Shown here: in pieces, positions 24,998 through 33,196 of the stretch
Layout of the letters: every line of letters begins with the position of its first letter
Position numbering within the stretch: the stretch's first letter is position 1
Source of the DNA: JAMXLJ01 sp036558745
GTDB lineage: Bacteria > Actinomycetota > Acidimicrobiia > IMCC26256 > JAMXLJ01
DNA length: 64,000 nucleotides
Reading direction: 5' to 3'
NCBI GenBank assembly: GCA_036558745.1
Contig: DATBEZ010000081.1
Coordinates: forward strand, 1-64,000
The notes under the pieces: generated by a model
The model's database searches: none
The model's input: the letters and a program-made list of their open reading frames with translations, nothing else
What the model was told of the DNA's origin: nothing
Made by a program: the position numbers and the translations under genes

Positions 24998-25026
24998 GAC
25001 CGCGCCCAGCGCCGCATCCGTCGCAT
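24994..25026 (-). CDS. Candidate 10-residue upstream ORF coupled to cupredoxin
   Basis: A strong Shine-Dalgarno GAGGAGG (minus strand, 25038-25032) stands 5 nt before an ATG at 25026. The reading frame encodes ten residues, M-R-R-M-R-R-W-A-R-S, and its TGA overlaps the cupredoxin ATG (ATGA). The cupredoxin start itself has no ribosome-binding sequence. The short ORF probably delivers ribosomes by coupling; the five arginines in ten codons could make it responsive to translation speed. No homology evidence is possible at this length. Confidence 0.5.
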   Translation of the reverse strand: MRRMRRWARS

Positions 25027-25182
25027 CGAGGCCTCCTCGGGTCGACGGTGAACGATGGCGTGTCGCCGCGGACCGCGTGGGTCCGGATCACGGCAATACG
25101 CACGAGATGGCGACGGGGATTGCGCCATCCGTTCGAGTTCATCGTCCGTATGAGCGGTGAGACCGACCGGAGGAGACGGACC

Positions 25183-25611
25183 ATGGAGCGCTACCTCGTC
25201 GTCGCGAACCAGACGCTGGCCGCCGACGCGCTGCTGGGTGAGATCCGCCGCCGCGCCGAGGAGAAGCGGTGCAGCTTCCACGTGGTGGTGCCGGCGACTC
25301 ACCCGCACGAGCAACTGCTCTACACCGAGGGTGGTGCGCGTGCCGTGGCGTCACGACGTCTCGAAGAGGTCTTGGCCTGGCTGTCGGGTCACGGCGTCGA
25401 CGTCGACGGTGAGGTCGGCGACGCGCGACCGCTCGACGCGATCCGTGACGCGCTCCGAGGCGGTTCGTATCAGGGGATCATCGTGTCGACGCTGCCGCCG
25501 GGTCTGTCCCGTTGGATCAAGCAGGATCTGCCGAACCGGGTCACGCGTGCCTTCGGCATCCCGGTCCACCACGTGATCGGTGTGCGATGGACCGCGCCGT
25601 TGCACTCCTGA
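25183..25611 (+). CDS. Universal-stress-protein-like protein
   Basis: A 142-residue alpha/beta protein resembling the UspA fold: strand E-R-Y-L-V-V-A-N-Q, helix L-A-A-D-A-L-L-G-E-I-R-R-R-A, strand F-H-V-V-V-P-A, and later G-I-I-V-S-T-L-P-P-G-L-S-R-W in place of the usual ATP-binding G-x-x-G-x-x-x-x-G-S. The terminal Q-D-L-P-N-R-V-T-R-A-F-G-I-P-V-H-H-V is conserved in a family of short actinobacterial stress proteins. ATG 25183 is supported by GGAGGAG (25169-25175). It lacks the canonical nucleotide loop, so ATP binding is doubtful. Confidence 0.75.
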   Translation: MERYLVVANQTLAADALLGEIRRRAEEKRCSFHVVVPATHPHEQLLYTEGGARAVASRRLEEVLAWLSGHGVDVDGEVGDARPLDAIRDALRGGSYQGIIVSTLPPGLSRWIKQDLPNRVTRAFGIPVHHVIGVRWTAPLHS

Positions 25612-25657
25612 GCGGCGCGCCATCAGCGACCGGCGAGCTTGCGAGCGCGACCGAAAC

Positions 25658-28300
25658 TCAGCAGTCGGTCGTGGCCGCGTCGAGCACGGCGATGACGTCG
25701 TCGCCGTAGCGTTCGAGCTTCGTGGGCCCGATCCCGCTGATCCCCCGCAAGCCGGCGAGCGTGCGCGGTCGTCGGGCGGCGATCGCGACCAACGTCGCGT
25801 CGTGGAACACGACGTAGGCGGGCACGCCGTCGCGCTTCGCGCGCTGCAGCCGCCACTGCCGGAGCGCGGCCTCGGCGGCGGCCGCTTCGGGTGATCCGTC
25901 GCGCGGCGGTGGCGCGTCATGGGACGCGCTCGTCGCACCACGGCGCGCGCGGCCCGCGTCGGTCGGCTCAGGACGGTCGTGTGGTGCGGTGCCGGTGAGC
26001 TCGTCGAGGAAGGGAGACGGTCGTTCCGAGTCGGTGAGGACGACGGCGGCGCGCCGCGCCCGGGTGATCGCGACGTGGAGCACCCGTCGCTCCTCCTCGA
26101 CGTCGTCGGCGAGCCGGTGGGGCACGATGCCCGCGGTCACGCCGAACACCGCGACCCGGTCCCATTCCCGGCCCTTCACGCGATGCACGGTCGAGAGCGC
26201 GACCCCGCCCGGCGTGGCTTCGCGGTGGAACACGGCCTGGAGCCACGCTCCGAACGTCGCGGGGTCGGGGTGCAACGCCGCGACCTGGGTCAGCGCCTCG
26301 AGGTCGTCGAGGTGGCTCGAGCCCTCGCCGCCGCCGCTGTCGAGCAGGCTCATCGCGTCGCCGAGGCCGATGCCGTCGCGGATGACCGTGAGCGCGTCCG
26401 CCGTCGTCCCGCCCGCGACGGCCGCAGCCACGAGCTCGAGGTCGCTCGCGAACGACTCCACCTTCGCCGCGACCTTCGCGTCGTCGAGACGGGTGGCGAC
26501 GGCGCGCAGGTCGTCGATGCTCATGCGGTCGCGGAACCACTTGCGGATCCAGTTGGGGAAGCCGCGCGACGGGCGCCGGTACACCTCGTCGAGATCGGCA
26601 CCCGAGATCGAGCCCGGCGCCGCGCCGATGCGCAGGTACGCCAACGCCGCGCGCAGGCCCGTCCGTGACAGCACGTCGGGGCGCAGGACCGAGTCGACCG
26701 GGATCCCGCGCTCCGCGAGCGCGACGTGCGGGGCGAGCAGGAGCGAGTTCACGCGCGCCAGCACCGCGACGTCGCGGGACTCGACGCCCGCGTCGAGCCA
26801 GCCGCGCACGACGTCGACGAGCGCGTCCGCACCGGCACCGGGCGCATGGCGGGCGACGCTCAGGCCGCCGTCGGACGGCACCGCGTCGGGTCCCGGTCGA
26901 ATCACCTTCGCGACGCGGCGCCGGTTGTACGAGAGGAGGTGCCGGGCCGCGTCGACGACCGCGACGGGGCAGCGGTAGTTCACCTCGAGCGGATGATCGG
27001 CACCGCCGGGGAACAGCCGGTCGAACTCGATGAGGAACCGCGGGTCGGCACCCGCGTGGCCGTAGATCACCTGGTCGTCGTCGCCGACGCCGAAGACGTC
27101 GAGGGCCGGCGCACCGAGGAGCCGCAGCATGAGCACGTGGGCGGGTGTGAGGTCCTGGAACTCGTCGACGAGCAGGTGACGACACTCGCCCTGCACGGCG
27201 TGACGCAGCCGGCCGTCGCGCAGCAGCAGCTCGACCGCGAGGTAGATCTGCTCGTCGAAGTCGACCACGTCCCGGTCCCGGAGTGCCTGCCGGTACGGCT
27301 CGAACATGGCGGCGAGGCCCGGAACGTCGTCGCGTTCGGCCTCGACCAACTCGGGATCGCGCAGCGCGAGCCGGACCTCGGACAGGGCTTCGAGGTACGG
27401 GCCGATGCGGTCGGTGTTGAGACGTCGTGCACCGGTCGGGGCGAAGCGTTCGACCAGCGCGCGCACGTCGCGTTCCTCGAGCACGCGCGGCGTCGCGCCG
27501 AGCGCGCGGCTCACGACCGCGTAGCCGAGTGAGTTCAACGTCCGGGCGCGGGGCCGGAAGTCGAGGGTGCGGCCCTCCAGCTCCTCCTGGGCCTGACGGT
27601 TGTACGCGACCGCGAGCACGACCTCACGCTCGACCCCGCGGTCGACGACGAGATGACGCAGCCGCTCGGTCAGCACGCGGGTCTTCCCGGAACCCGCGGG
27701 CGCGACGACGCGCGCGGGGCCCGCGCCGTGGGCGACCGCCGCGACCTGGTCCGGCGCGAGCTCGGCGCGCGGGGCGGGGGCGTCGGGCGCGGGGACGAGA
27801 CGCCCGAGCTCCACCGACTCGCGGTGCACCACCGCGGCGCCGACGTCGTCGAGGGGACCACGTGGACCACCGTCGATCCATGCCGGCGCACCCGACGGGA
27901 GCTCGACGTCGGCAACCCCGTCGTCGGTCGCCGTCGCGCCGGCCCGCTCCGCCTTGCGCGCCCACCACCACACCGGGTCGCCGGCGCGGGCGTCGTAGTT
28001 GTTGGCCCACACGAGGAAGTGCAGCCGGTCGAACCACGGCTCGAACCCCGCGGCGAGCGTCCACGGGGCCGCGTCCCAGGTCTGCGGCTCGCGGAAGGCC
28101 GCCGGGTCGACCGCGAGGGCGACCACGACGGGACGCCGCGCCGACCACGCCGTGTGCAGGGCCGTTACGGTGGTGGACGGATCGTCCAGGGTCGCCTCGT
28201 CGACCGTCACGACCGGCGCGCCGGCCCAGGGCGACGGCGGCGGGCTGCCGGCCCGGACCACCACGCCCCGACCGAGCACGGACGGACCGGGAGACGGCAC
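25658..28300 (-). CDS. UvrD/Rep-type ATP-dependent DNA helicase with HRDC domain
   Basis: An 880-residue superfamily 1A helicase. After an unusual 210-residue N-terminal region, Walker A is A-P-A-G-S-G-K-T-R near residue 225, motif II D-E-F-Q-D near 395, motif III G-V-G-D-D-D-Q-V-I-Y, motif V/VI T-V-H-R-V-K-G-R-E-W and V-A-I-T-R-A-R-R. The C-terminus (about 810-880) is an HRDC domain (L-R-Q-W-R-L-Q-R-A, G-I-S-G-I-G-P-T-K-L). Such helicases act in repair and replication-fork restart, moving 3' to 5'. GTG 28300 has GACAAT 6 nt upstream (leaderless). The N-terminal region has no AAA features and may be a docking domain. Confidence 0.92.
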   Translation of the reverse strand: MPSPGPSVLGRGVVVRAGSPPPSPWAGAPVVTVDEATLDDPSTTVTALHTAWSARRPVVVALAVDPAAFREPQTWDAAPWTLAAGFEPWFDRLHFLVWANNYDARAGDPVWWWARKAERAGATATDDGVADVELPSGAPAWIDGGPRGPLDDVGAAVVHRESVELGRLVPAPDAPAPRAELAPDQVAAVAHGAGPARVVAPAGSGKTRVLTERLRHLVVDRGVEREVVLAVAYNRQAQEELEGRTLDFRPRARTLNSLGYAVVSRALGATPRVLEERDVRALVERFAPTGARRLNTDRIGPYLEALSEVRLALRDPELVEAERDDVPGLAAMFEPYRQALRDRDVVDFDEQIYLAVELLLRDGRLRHAVQGECRHLLVDEFQDLTPAHVLMLRLLGAPALDVFGVGDDDQVIYGHAGADPRFLIEFDRLFPGGADHPLEVNYRCPVAVVDAARHLLSYNRRRVAKVIRPGPDAVPSDGGLSVARHAPGAGADALVDVVRGWLDAGVESRDVAVLARVNSLLLAPHVALAERGIPVDSVLRPDVLSRTGLRAALAYLRIGAAPGSISGADLDEVYRRPSRGFPNWIRKWFRDRMSIDDLRAVATRLDDAKVAAKVESFASDLELVAAAVAGGTTADALTVIRDGIGLGDAMSLLDSGGGEGSSHLDDLEALTQVAALHPDPATFGAWLQAVFHREATPGGVALSTVHRVKGREWDRVAVFGVTAGIVPHRLADDVEEERRVLHVAITRARRAAVVLTDSERPSPFLDELTGTAPHDRPEPTDAGRARRGATSASHDAPPPRDGSPEAAAAEAALRQWRLQRAKRDGVPAYVVFHDATLVAIAARRPRTLAGLRGISGIGPTKLERYGDDVIAVLDAATTDC

Positions 28301-28306
28301 GCAACC

Positions 28307-28312
28307 ATTGTC
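28307..28312 (-). promoter_or_regulatory. Leaderless -10 box for helicase gene
   Basis: On the minus strand GACAAT lies 6 nt before the GTG at 28300; one mismatch from TANNNT. There is no Shine-Dalgarno sequence at this start. Confidence 0.4.
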
Positions 28313-28456
28313 GCATCGGGGTGTGTCACCCATCCGGGGCCCGTCCTTCGGCGCCGCCGGCTCCGGCGGGCCGTTCGGCACTGGTGCCGGCGGGTCGCGG
28401 GTGGTTCAGTCAGGCCGCGGGTGCAGCGCAGCCACCGTGCAGGAGAGAGGGAGTCC

Positions 28457-29359
28457 ATGACCGAGCTCCGGCACGTTGCGATCCACGGCAACGACATCGG
28501 CTACCAGGACGACGGTGACGGTCCGGCCGTGATCCTCGTGCACGGGATGGCCAGCAGCTCGCAGACGTGGCAGCCCGTGTTCGAGCCGCTCGCCCGGCGC
28601 GTGCGCGTGGTCGCGCCCGATCTGCTCGGCCACGGCGCCACCGTGAAGCCCCGGACCGACTACTCGGTGGGCGCGCATGCGAACACCATCCGCGACCTCA
28701 TGGCCGCGCTCGGCATCGACCGGGCGACGATCGTCGGCCACTCGCTCGGCGGCGGGGTCGCGATGCAGTTCGCGTACCAGTTCCCGGAACGGTGTGAGCG
28801 GCTGGTGCTCGTCGCCGCGGGTGGGCTCGGTCCCGACGTCGCGTTCCTGTTGCGCGCGCTGACACTGCCAGGGGCCGAGTACGTCCTCGCGCTGGCGTGC
28901 CACACCAAGGTCGTCGACGCCGGCGGCGCGCTCACGGGATGGATGCGCAGCCTCGGCGTCCAGCTGCGTCCGAGCGCGGCCGAGGTTCTGCGCTGCCACG
29001 GCTCGCTGACGGACGCGCAGGCGCGCGACGCGCTGGTGCAGACGCTGCGGTCGGTGATCGACGTCCGCGGTCAGCGGGTGAGCGCGACGAACCGGCTGTA
29101 TCTCGCGCGCGACGTGCCGACGCTCATCGTCTGGGGCGACCGGGACACCATCATCCCGGTGTCGCACGCGTACGCCGCGAACGCGGCGTTGGCCCACAGC
29201 CGCCTCGAGCTCTTCGAGGGCGCGGGGCATTTCCCCCACTGCGACCAACCCCGCCGCTTCGTGGAGCTGCTCCTCGACTTCATCGAGAACACCGAGCCCG
29301 CGTCCGACGGAGATGCGGCATCGACCCCCGCCTTACCGGGGGTGGATGCCGCATCCTGA
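28457..29359 (+). CDS. Alpha/beta hydrolase
   Basis: A 300-residue alpha/beta hydrolase. Oxyanion segment H-G-M-A-S-S near residue 31, nucleophile elbow G-H-S-L-G-G (Ser near 97), acidic residue in W-G-D-R-D near 232 and the catalytic His in G-A-G-H-F-P-H near 258. GGAGAGAGGGAG precedes ATG 28457. The last 16 residues (from about G-D-A-A-S) are encoded by a perfect hairpin element and are probably not part of the fold. Likely an esterase, epoxide hydrolase or C-C hydrolase; the substrate cannot be read from sequence. Divergent from the helicase. Confidence 0.88.
   Translation: MTELRHVAIHGNDIGYQDDGDGPAVILVHGMASSSQTWQPVFEPLARRVRVVAPDLLGHGATVKPRTDYSVGAHANTIRDLMAALGIDRATIVGHSLGGGVAMQFAYQFPERCERLVLVAAGGLGPDVAFLLRALTLPGAEYVLALACHTKVVDAGGALTGWMRSLGVQLRPSAAEVLRCHGSLTDAQARDALVQTLRSVIDVRGQRVSATNRLYLARDVPTLIVWGDRDTIIPVSHAYAANAALAHSRLELFEGAGHFPHCDQPRRFVELLLDFIENTEPASDGDAASTPALPGVDAAS
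29312..29355. repeat. Hairpin element with GATGCGGCA end, copy 2
   Basis: A perfect 11-bp arm pair GATGCGGCATC (29312-29322) / GATGCCGCATC (29345-29355), one G:G mismatch, then ACCCCCG (29324-29330) / CGGGGGT (29337-29343) and a 6-nt loop. It overlaps the last codons of the hydrolase and lies before the convergent reductase gene, where it can act as a bidirectional terminator. Confidence 0.7.
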
Positions 29360-29377
29360 CGGGGTCGGCGAACCGGC

Positions 29378-29980
29378 TCAGGCCGCGGCGGGTCGGTACG
29401 TGCAGATCAGCACGCCGGTGCCGGCCTGCGCGACGGACACGAGCTCGAGCGGCCGGGCGCGCCCGTCGCGAGGGAAGATCGACTTCCCGCCGCCGAGCAG
29501 AATCGGCTCGAGCATCAGGCGGTACTCGTCGACCAGGTCGTGCTCGACGAGCTGGAGCGCGAGCGATGCGCTGCCCATCACCTGGATGGCGCCGTCACCG
29601 CCGCTCGCGCGGAGCTTGCGCACCTGGTCCATGGCGTCGTCACCGCCGAGCAGCGTGGTGTTGTTCCACCGCGACGCCGCGTCGTCGGCGCGCAACGTCC
29701 GCGACACGACGTACTTGGGGATCGCGTTCATCTGGTCGGCGAAGGGATCACCGGCGCGCGCCGGCCACGCGCCGGCCATCACGTCCCACGTGCGGCGCCC
29801 GAACAGCAGCGCTTCCGTCTGCGCCATGACCTCGCCGAGCGCGGGGCCCATGGCCTCCACGTCGAAGTACGGCATCGACCAACCGCCGTGGCGGAAGCCG
29901 CCCTCCTCGTCCTCGCCCTGGCCACCGGGAGCCTGCACGACGCCGTCGAGGGTGATGAAGTCACTCAGGATGATTCGCAT
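29378..29980 (-). CDS. Dihydrofolate-reductase/RibD-C family protein
   Basis: A 200-residue protein of the RibD C-terminal/DHFR-like family: opening M-R-I-I-L-S-D-F-I-T-L-D-G-V-V-Q-A-P-G, then L-L-F-G-R-R-T-W-D-V-M (NADPH-binding arginine region), K-Y-V-V-S-R-T-L and I-Q-V-M-G-S-A-S-L-A-L-Q-L. These stand-alone actinobacterial proteins are presumed NADPH-dependent reductases of unknown substrate, not true DHFR. ATG 29980 is preferred to 30013 because GGGAGG lies about 10 nt before it and the fold starts there. Confidence 0.87.
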   Translation of the reverse strand: MRIILSDFITLDGVVQAPGGQGEDEEGGFRHGGWSMPYFDVEAMGPALGEVMAQTEALLFGRRTWDVMAGAWPARAGDPFADQMNAIPKYVVSRTLRADDAASRWNNTTLLGGDDAMDQVRKLRASGGDGAIQVMGSASLALQLVEHDLVDEYRLMLEPILLGGGKSIFPRDGRARPLELVSVAQAGTGVLICTYRPAAA

Positions 29981-30046
29981 GCGCGTCTGACCTCCCGGAC
30001 GGTCGGAACTCATCGCCGACGCGGTCGCACCTGGTCGTCACCGTCG

Positions 30047-31600
30047 TCACAGCAGCGGTGGCACCATCGCCTCGACGACCGACGGCCCCGGGGTGGCGAG
30101 CGCGCGCTCGAGCTCGGTGACCAGCTCGTCGGCCGTCGTCGCCCGAGCCGCGCTCAGACCCATCCCGCGCGCGAGCGACACGAAGTCGAGATCCGGGCGC
30201 GACAGGTCCAGCATCGCCCGCGCCCGTTCACCGCCCGCCGCACCGACGCGCGCGAGCTCCATGTTGAGGATCGCGTACGACCGGTTGTTGAGCAGCACGG
30301 TCGTGACGTCGAGACCTTCGCGGGCCATCGTCCACCACGACTGCAACGTGTAGAGCGCGCTCCCGTCGGCTTCGAGCGCGACGACCGGGCGATCGGGACA
30401 CGCGACCGCGGCGCCCACCGCGACGGGAAGGCCCTGACCGATCGCGCCGCCGGTGAGCGTGAGCCAGTCGTGCGGCGGCGCGCCCGCGCTCGCGCCGGCG
30501 GCGAACAGCCCCGCCGTGTTCCCTTCGTCGGAGACGATCGCCCCCTCGGGCAGCAACGCGCCCAGTGCCGCGCACGCGGCCTCGGCGGTCAGCGCGCCGG
30601 TCGGACGGTCGGGGCGCGCGGCCGATTGGCGTGGCGCGCTCGAGGGCTCGACGCCCAGGGCGTCGGCGAGGCCCGAGAGCGCGCCGGCGACGTCGTCGGC
30701 CGGCCGGCTCAGCACGTGGACGCGGGTGCCGTCGGGGACGAGGTCGCTGGCCTTGTCGGGATAGGCGAAGAACGACACGGGTGACTTCGCGTCGACGAGG
30801 ACGAGGTGCGCGAGCCCGTCGAGCTGCAGCGCCGCGAGCTCAGCGAGGTAGGCCAGGCGTTCGACCGGTGGACGGCCCGCGCCGCGCTCGAGGCGGGCGG
30901 GAAACGTCTCGCACAGCAGCTTCGCACCCGTCGCGGCCGCGATCGCGGCCGCGGTGTCGAGCAGCTCACCCCGGCACGCGCGGCCACCGACGAACAGCGC
31001 GGCGGGTTCGCCCGAACGCAGCGCGGCGGCGACGGCACCGATCGTCGCGTCGTCGACGGGCGACGGCGCGTGGGGCGCGCGCGCGTCGGCGACCTGGCCC
31101 CCTGCGGACCACGACACGTCGGCCGGGAGCACGAGCGTCGCGACCTGCCCGGGCGGCCCGAGCGCGGCGGCGACCGCGTCGGCCGCGTCGGCCCCGACCT
31201 CTTCGGGCTTCGCCGACCAGCGGACGAAGCTCGACACGTTGCGGGCCACGGTCTCGATGTCGCTCTCGAGCTGCGCGTCGTACTGCTTGTGGTACGTCGC
31301 GTGGTCGCCCACGATGTTCACGAGGGGCGTGAACGCCTTCCGCGCGTTGTGCAGGTTCGCGAGCCCGTTGCCCAGGCCCGGACCCAGGTGCAGCAACGTC
31401 GCCGCCGGCCGGCCCGCCATCCGCGCGTACCCGTCGGCCGCTCCGGTCGCGACGCCTTCGAAGAGCGCGAGCACGCTGCGCATCTCGGTCACGTCGTCCA
31501 GCGCCGCGACGAAGTGCATCTCGGACGTTCCCGGATTCATGAAGCACGTGCGAACGTCGCAGCGCACCAACGTCCGGATCATTGCGTTTGCACCATTCAC
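30047..31600 (-). CDS. Thiamine-pyrophosphate enzyme, acetolactate synthase-like
   Basis: A 517-residue TPP enzyme with the three-domain ALS/benzoylformate decarboxylase layout. The catalytic Glu is in L-F-E-G-V-A-T-G-A-A-D-G-Y near residue 49; the TPP/Mg motif is E-A-D-G-S-A-L-Y followed by V-L-L-N-N-R-S-Y near residue 430 (A-D-G-S in place of G-D-G-S). It lacks the longer FAD loop of true acetolactate synthase, so a 2-oxoacid decarboxylase or carboligase is more likely. GTG 31600 is preceded by AGAGGGG. The FAD-linked hydroxyacid oxidase lies upstream on the same strand, which could supply its 2-oxoacid. Confidence 0.86.
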   Translation of the reverse strand: MNGANAMIRTLVRCDVRTCFMNPGTSEMHFVAALDDVTEMRSVLALFEGVATGAADGYARMAGRPAATLLHLGPGLGNGLANLHNARKAFTPLVNIVGDHATYHKQYDAQLESDIETVARNVSSFVRWSAKPEEVGADAADAVAAALGPPGQVATLVLPADVSWSAGGQVADARAPHAPSPVDDATIGAVAAALRSGEPAALFVGGRACRGELLDTAAAIAAATGAKLLCETFPARLERGAGRPPVERLAYLAELAALQLDGLAHLVLVDAKSPVSFFAYPDKASDLVPDGTRVHVLSRPADDVAGALSGLADALGVEPSSAPRQSAARPDRPTGALTAEAACAALGALLPEGAIVSDEGNTAGLFAAGASAGAPPHDWLTLTGGAIGQGLPVAVGAAVACPDRPVVALEADGSALYTLQSWWTMAREGLDVTTVLLNNRSYAILNMELARVGAAGGERARAMLDLSRPDLDFVSLARGMGLSAARATTADELVTELERALATPGPSVVEAMVPPLL

Positions 31601-31724
31601 GCGAACACCCCTCTGCTCTCTGGTCGCTCCCGCTCCCGCTCGGACGGCTTCGCCCGGCGGAGCTCCGCTCCCGCTCCTGTCGTCGCTCCGGGTGCCGCAC
31701 CGTGGTGGCGCTTTGGATTGTGCG

Positions 31725-33098
31725 TCAGTCGAAGATGGTGCCGGGGTTGAGGATGCCGTGCGGGTCGAACGCGGCCTTGATGCGACGCATGAGGGCCAGC
31801 TTCCCGGGCGCCTCGAGCTCCTCGACGTAACGCTTCTTCTGCGTACCGATGCCGTGCTCGCCCGAGATCGCGCCCCCGAGCTCCATCCCGGCCGCGAAGA
31901 TGTCGCGGATCAGCGCGCGGCGCGTGTCTCCGTCGGGCTGGAAGACGGAGAGGTGGACGTTGCCGTCGCCCGCGTGACCGCAGCCGACGACCAGCGAGCC
32001 GCTCTCGCCGGCCAGCTCGCCGACCTTGGCCATGTAGCGGGGGATCGACGCGCGCGGCACGACCATGTCGATGATGTCGTGGGCACCCGCCGCCTTCGCG
32101 GACCAGAACGCCTTCTCACGCGCTTCGATCAGCTGGCTCCCCGCGTGCGGCGGCAGGACGTACACGTCGAGCGCGCCCAGCTTCGAGAGCAGCATCCCGA
32201 GCTCCTCGACGTTCTCCTCGAGCCGGTCGGAGCTGCGGTCCTCGAGCACGACGACGAGGTACGCGAGCGCGCGTTCCTTCACGTCGGAAGCGACGCCGAG
32301 GTCGAGGCCGTGGTTGGCGACGAGCGCGCCCATGGTCACGACGTCGATGTACTCGACGAGCAGCGGACCGATACCGCTCGCGACGACGTCGGGCACCGCG
32401 CCCATGATCTCGTCGAGTGTCGCGAACGGCGCGAGCACGGTGGAGGAGTACGGCAGGCGCGGGTAGAGGCGCAACGTCGCCTCGGTGACCAGCGCGAGCG
32501 TGCCCTCGGACCCGACGATGAGCTGGGTGAGGTCGTAGCCGGTCGTGGCCTTCACGAACTTGCCACCCGAACGGATGACCTCGCCGGTGCCGAGCACCGC
32601 CTCGAGCCCGAGCGTTTGATGTCGAGTGACGCCGTACTTCACCGCGCGCATCCCGCCCGCGTTCGTCGCGACGTTGCCGCCCAGGCTCGCCGACGACTCG
32701 CCGGGGAAGACCGGGTAGACGAGCCCGTGCTCGGCCGTCGCGCGATCGAGCTCGTCGAGCGTGACGCCCGGTTGCACGACGGCGACGTGGTTGCCGGTGT
32801 CGATCTCGAGGATCTGGTTCATGCGCTCGAACGAGACCACCACGCCGTCGGCCGTGGGCACGCACGCGCCCGACAGCCCGGTTCCCGAACCGCGGGCCGT
32901 GACCGGCACGCCGTGCTCCGCGGCGAGCTGCACCACGCGCGCGACCTCGTCGGTGTCGGCCGGGCGGACCACCGCGGCCGGTCGTTGCGCGGTGACGGTC
33001 AACGCCTCGTCGTGGCCGTAGTCGTCGCTGATCGCGTCGCCGATCACGACGTTCTCCGCCCCGACCACGTCGTTCAAGAGCCCGACGATGTCCGCCAT
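31725..33098 (-). CDS. FAD-linked 2-hydroxyacid oxidase (GlcD/D-lactate dehydrogenase type)
   Basis: A 457-residue FAD_binding_4 / FAD-oxidase_C protein. The PP-loop is R-G-S-G-T-G-L-S-G-A near residue 68, followed by P-G-V-T-L-D-E-L, G-G-N-V-A-T-N-A-G-G-M, and the C-terminal H-A-G-D-G-N-V-H and I-S-G-E-H-G-I-G motifs. It should oxidise D-lactate, glycolate or a related 2-hydroxyacid to the 2-oxoacid. GGAGGG stands upstream of ATG 33098. It precedes the TPP enzyme by 124 nt on the same strand, suggesting a two-step hydroxyacid route. Confidence 0.92.
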   Translation of the reverse strand: MADIVGLLNDVVGAENVVIGDAISDDYGHDEALTVTAQRPAAVVRPADTDEVARVVQLAAEHGVPVTARGSGTGLSGACVPTADGVVVSFERMNQILEIDTGNHVAVVQPGVTLDELDRATAEHGLVYPVFPGESSASLGGNVATNAGGMRAVKYGVTRHQTLGLEAVLGTGEVIRSGGKFVKATTGYDLTQLIVGSEGTLALVTEATLRLYPRLPYSSTVLAPFATLDEIMGAVPDVVASGIGPLLVEYIDVVTMGALVANHGLDLGVASDVKERALAYLVVVLEDRSSDRLEENVEELGMLLSKLGALDVYVLPPHAGSQLIEAREKAFWSAKAAGAHDIIDMVVPRASIPRYMAKVGELAGESGSLVVGCGHAGDGNVHLSVFQPDGDTRRALIRDIFAAGMELGGAISGEHGIGTQKKRYVEELEAPGKLALMRRIKAAFDPHGILNPGTIFD

Positions 33099-33196
33099 CC
33101 CAGCCCTCCGTGGTCGAGGTCGCCCGAGGTACGCGCCGTCATGCTACGGCCGGAGCCGCGCGCCGCGCCCGGCGCACGCCGAAGCGGTGGAGCGGC

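Noticed and set aside
24988..25005. 18-bp palindrome GCGCGGTCATGACCGCGC at the cupredoxin start
   Set aside because: Perfect but GC-rich and spanning overlapping coding frames; the short upstream ORF and ATGA overlap explain this sequence better than a protein-binding site.
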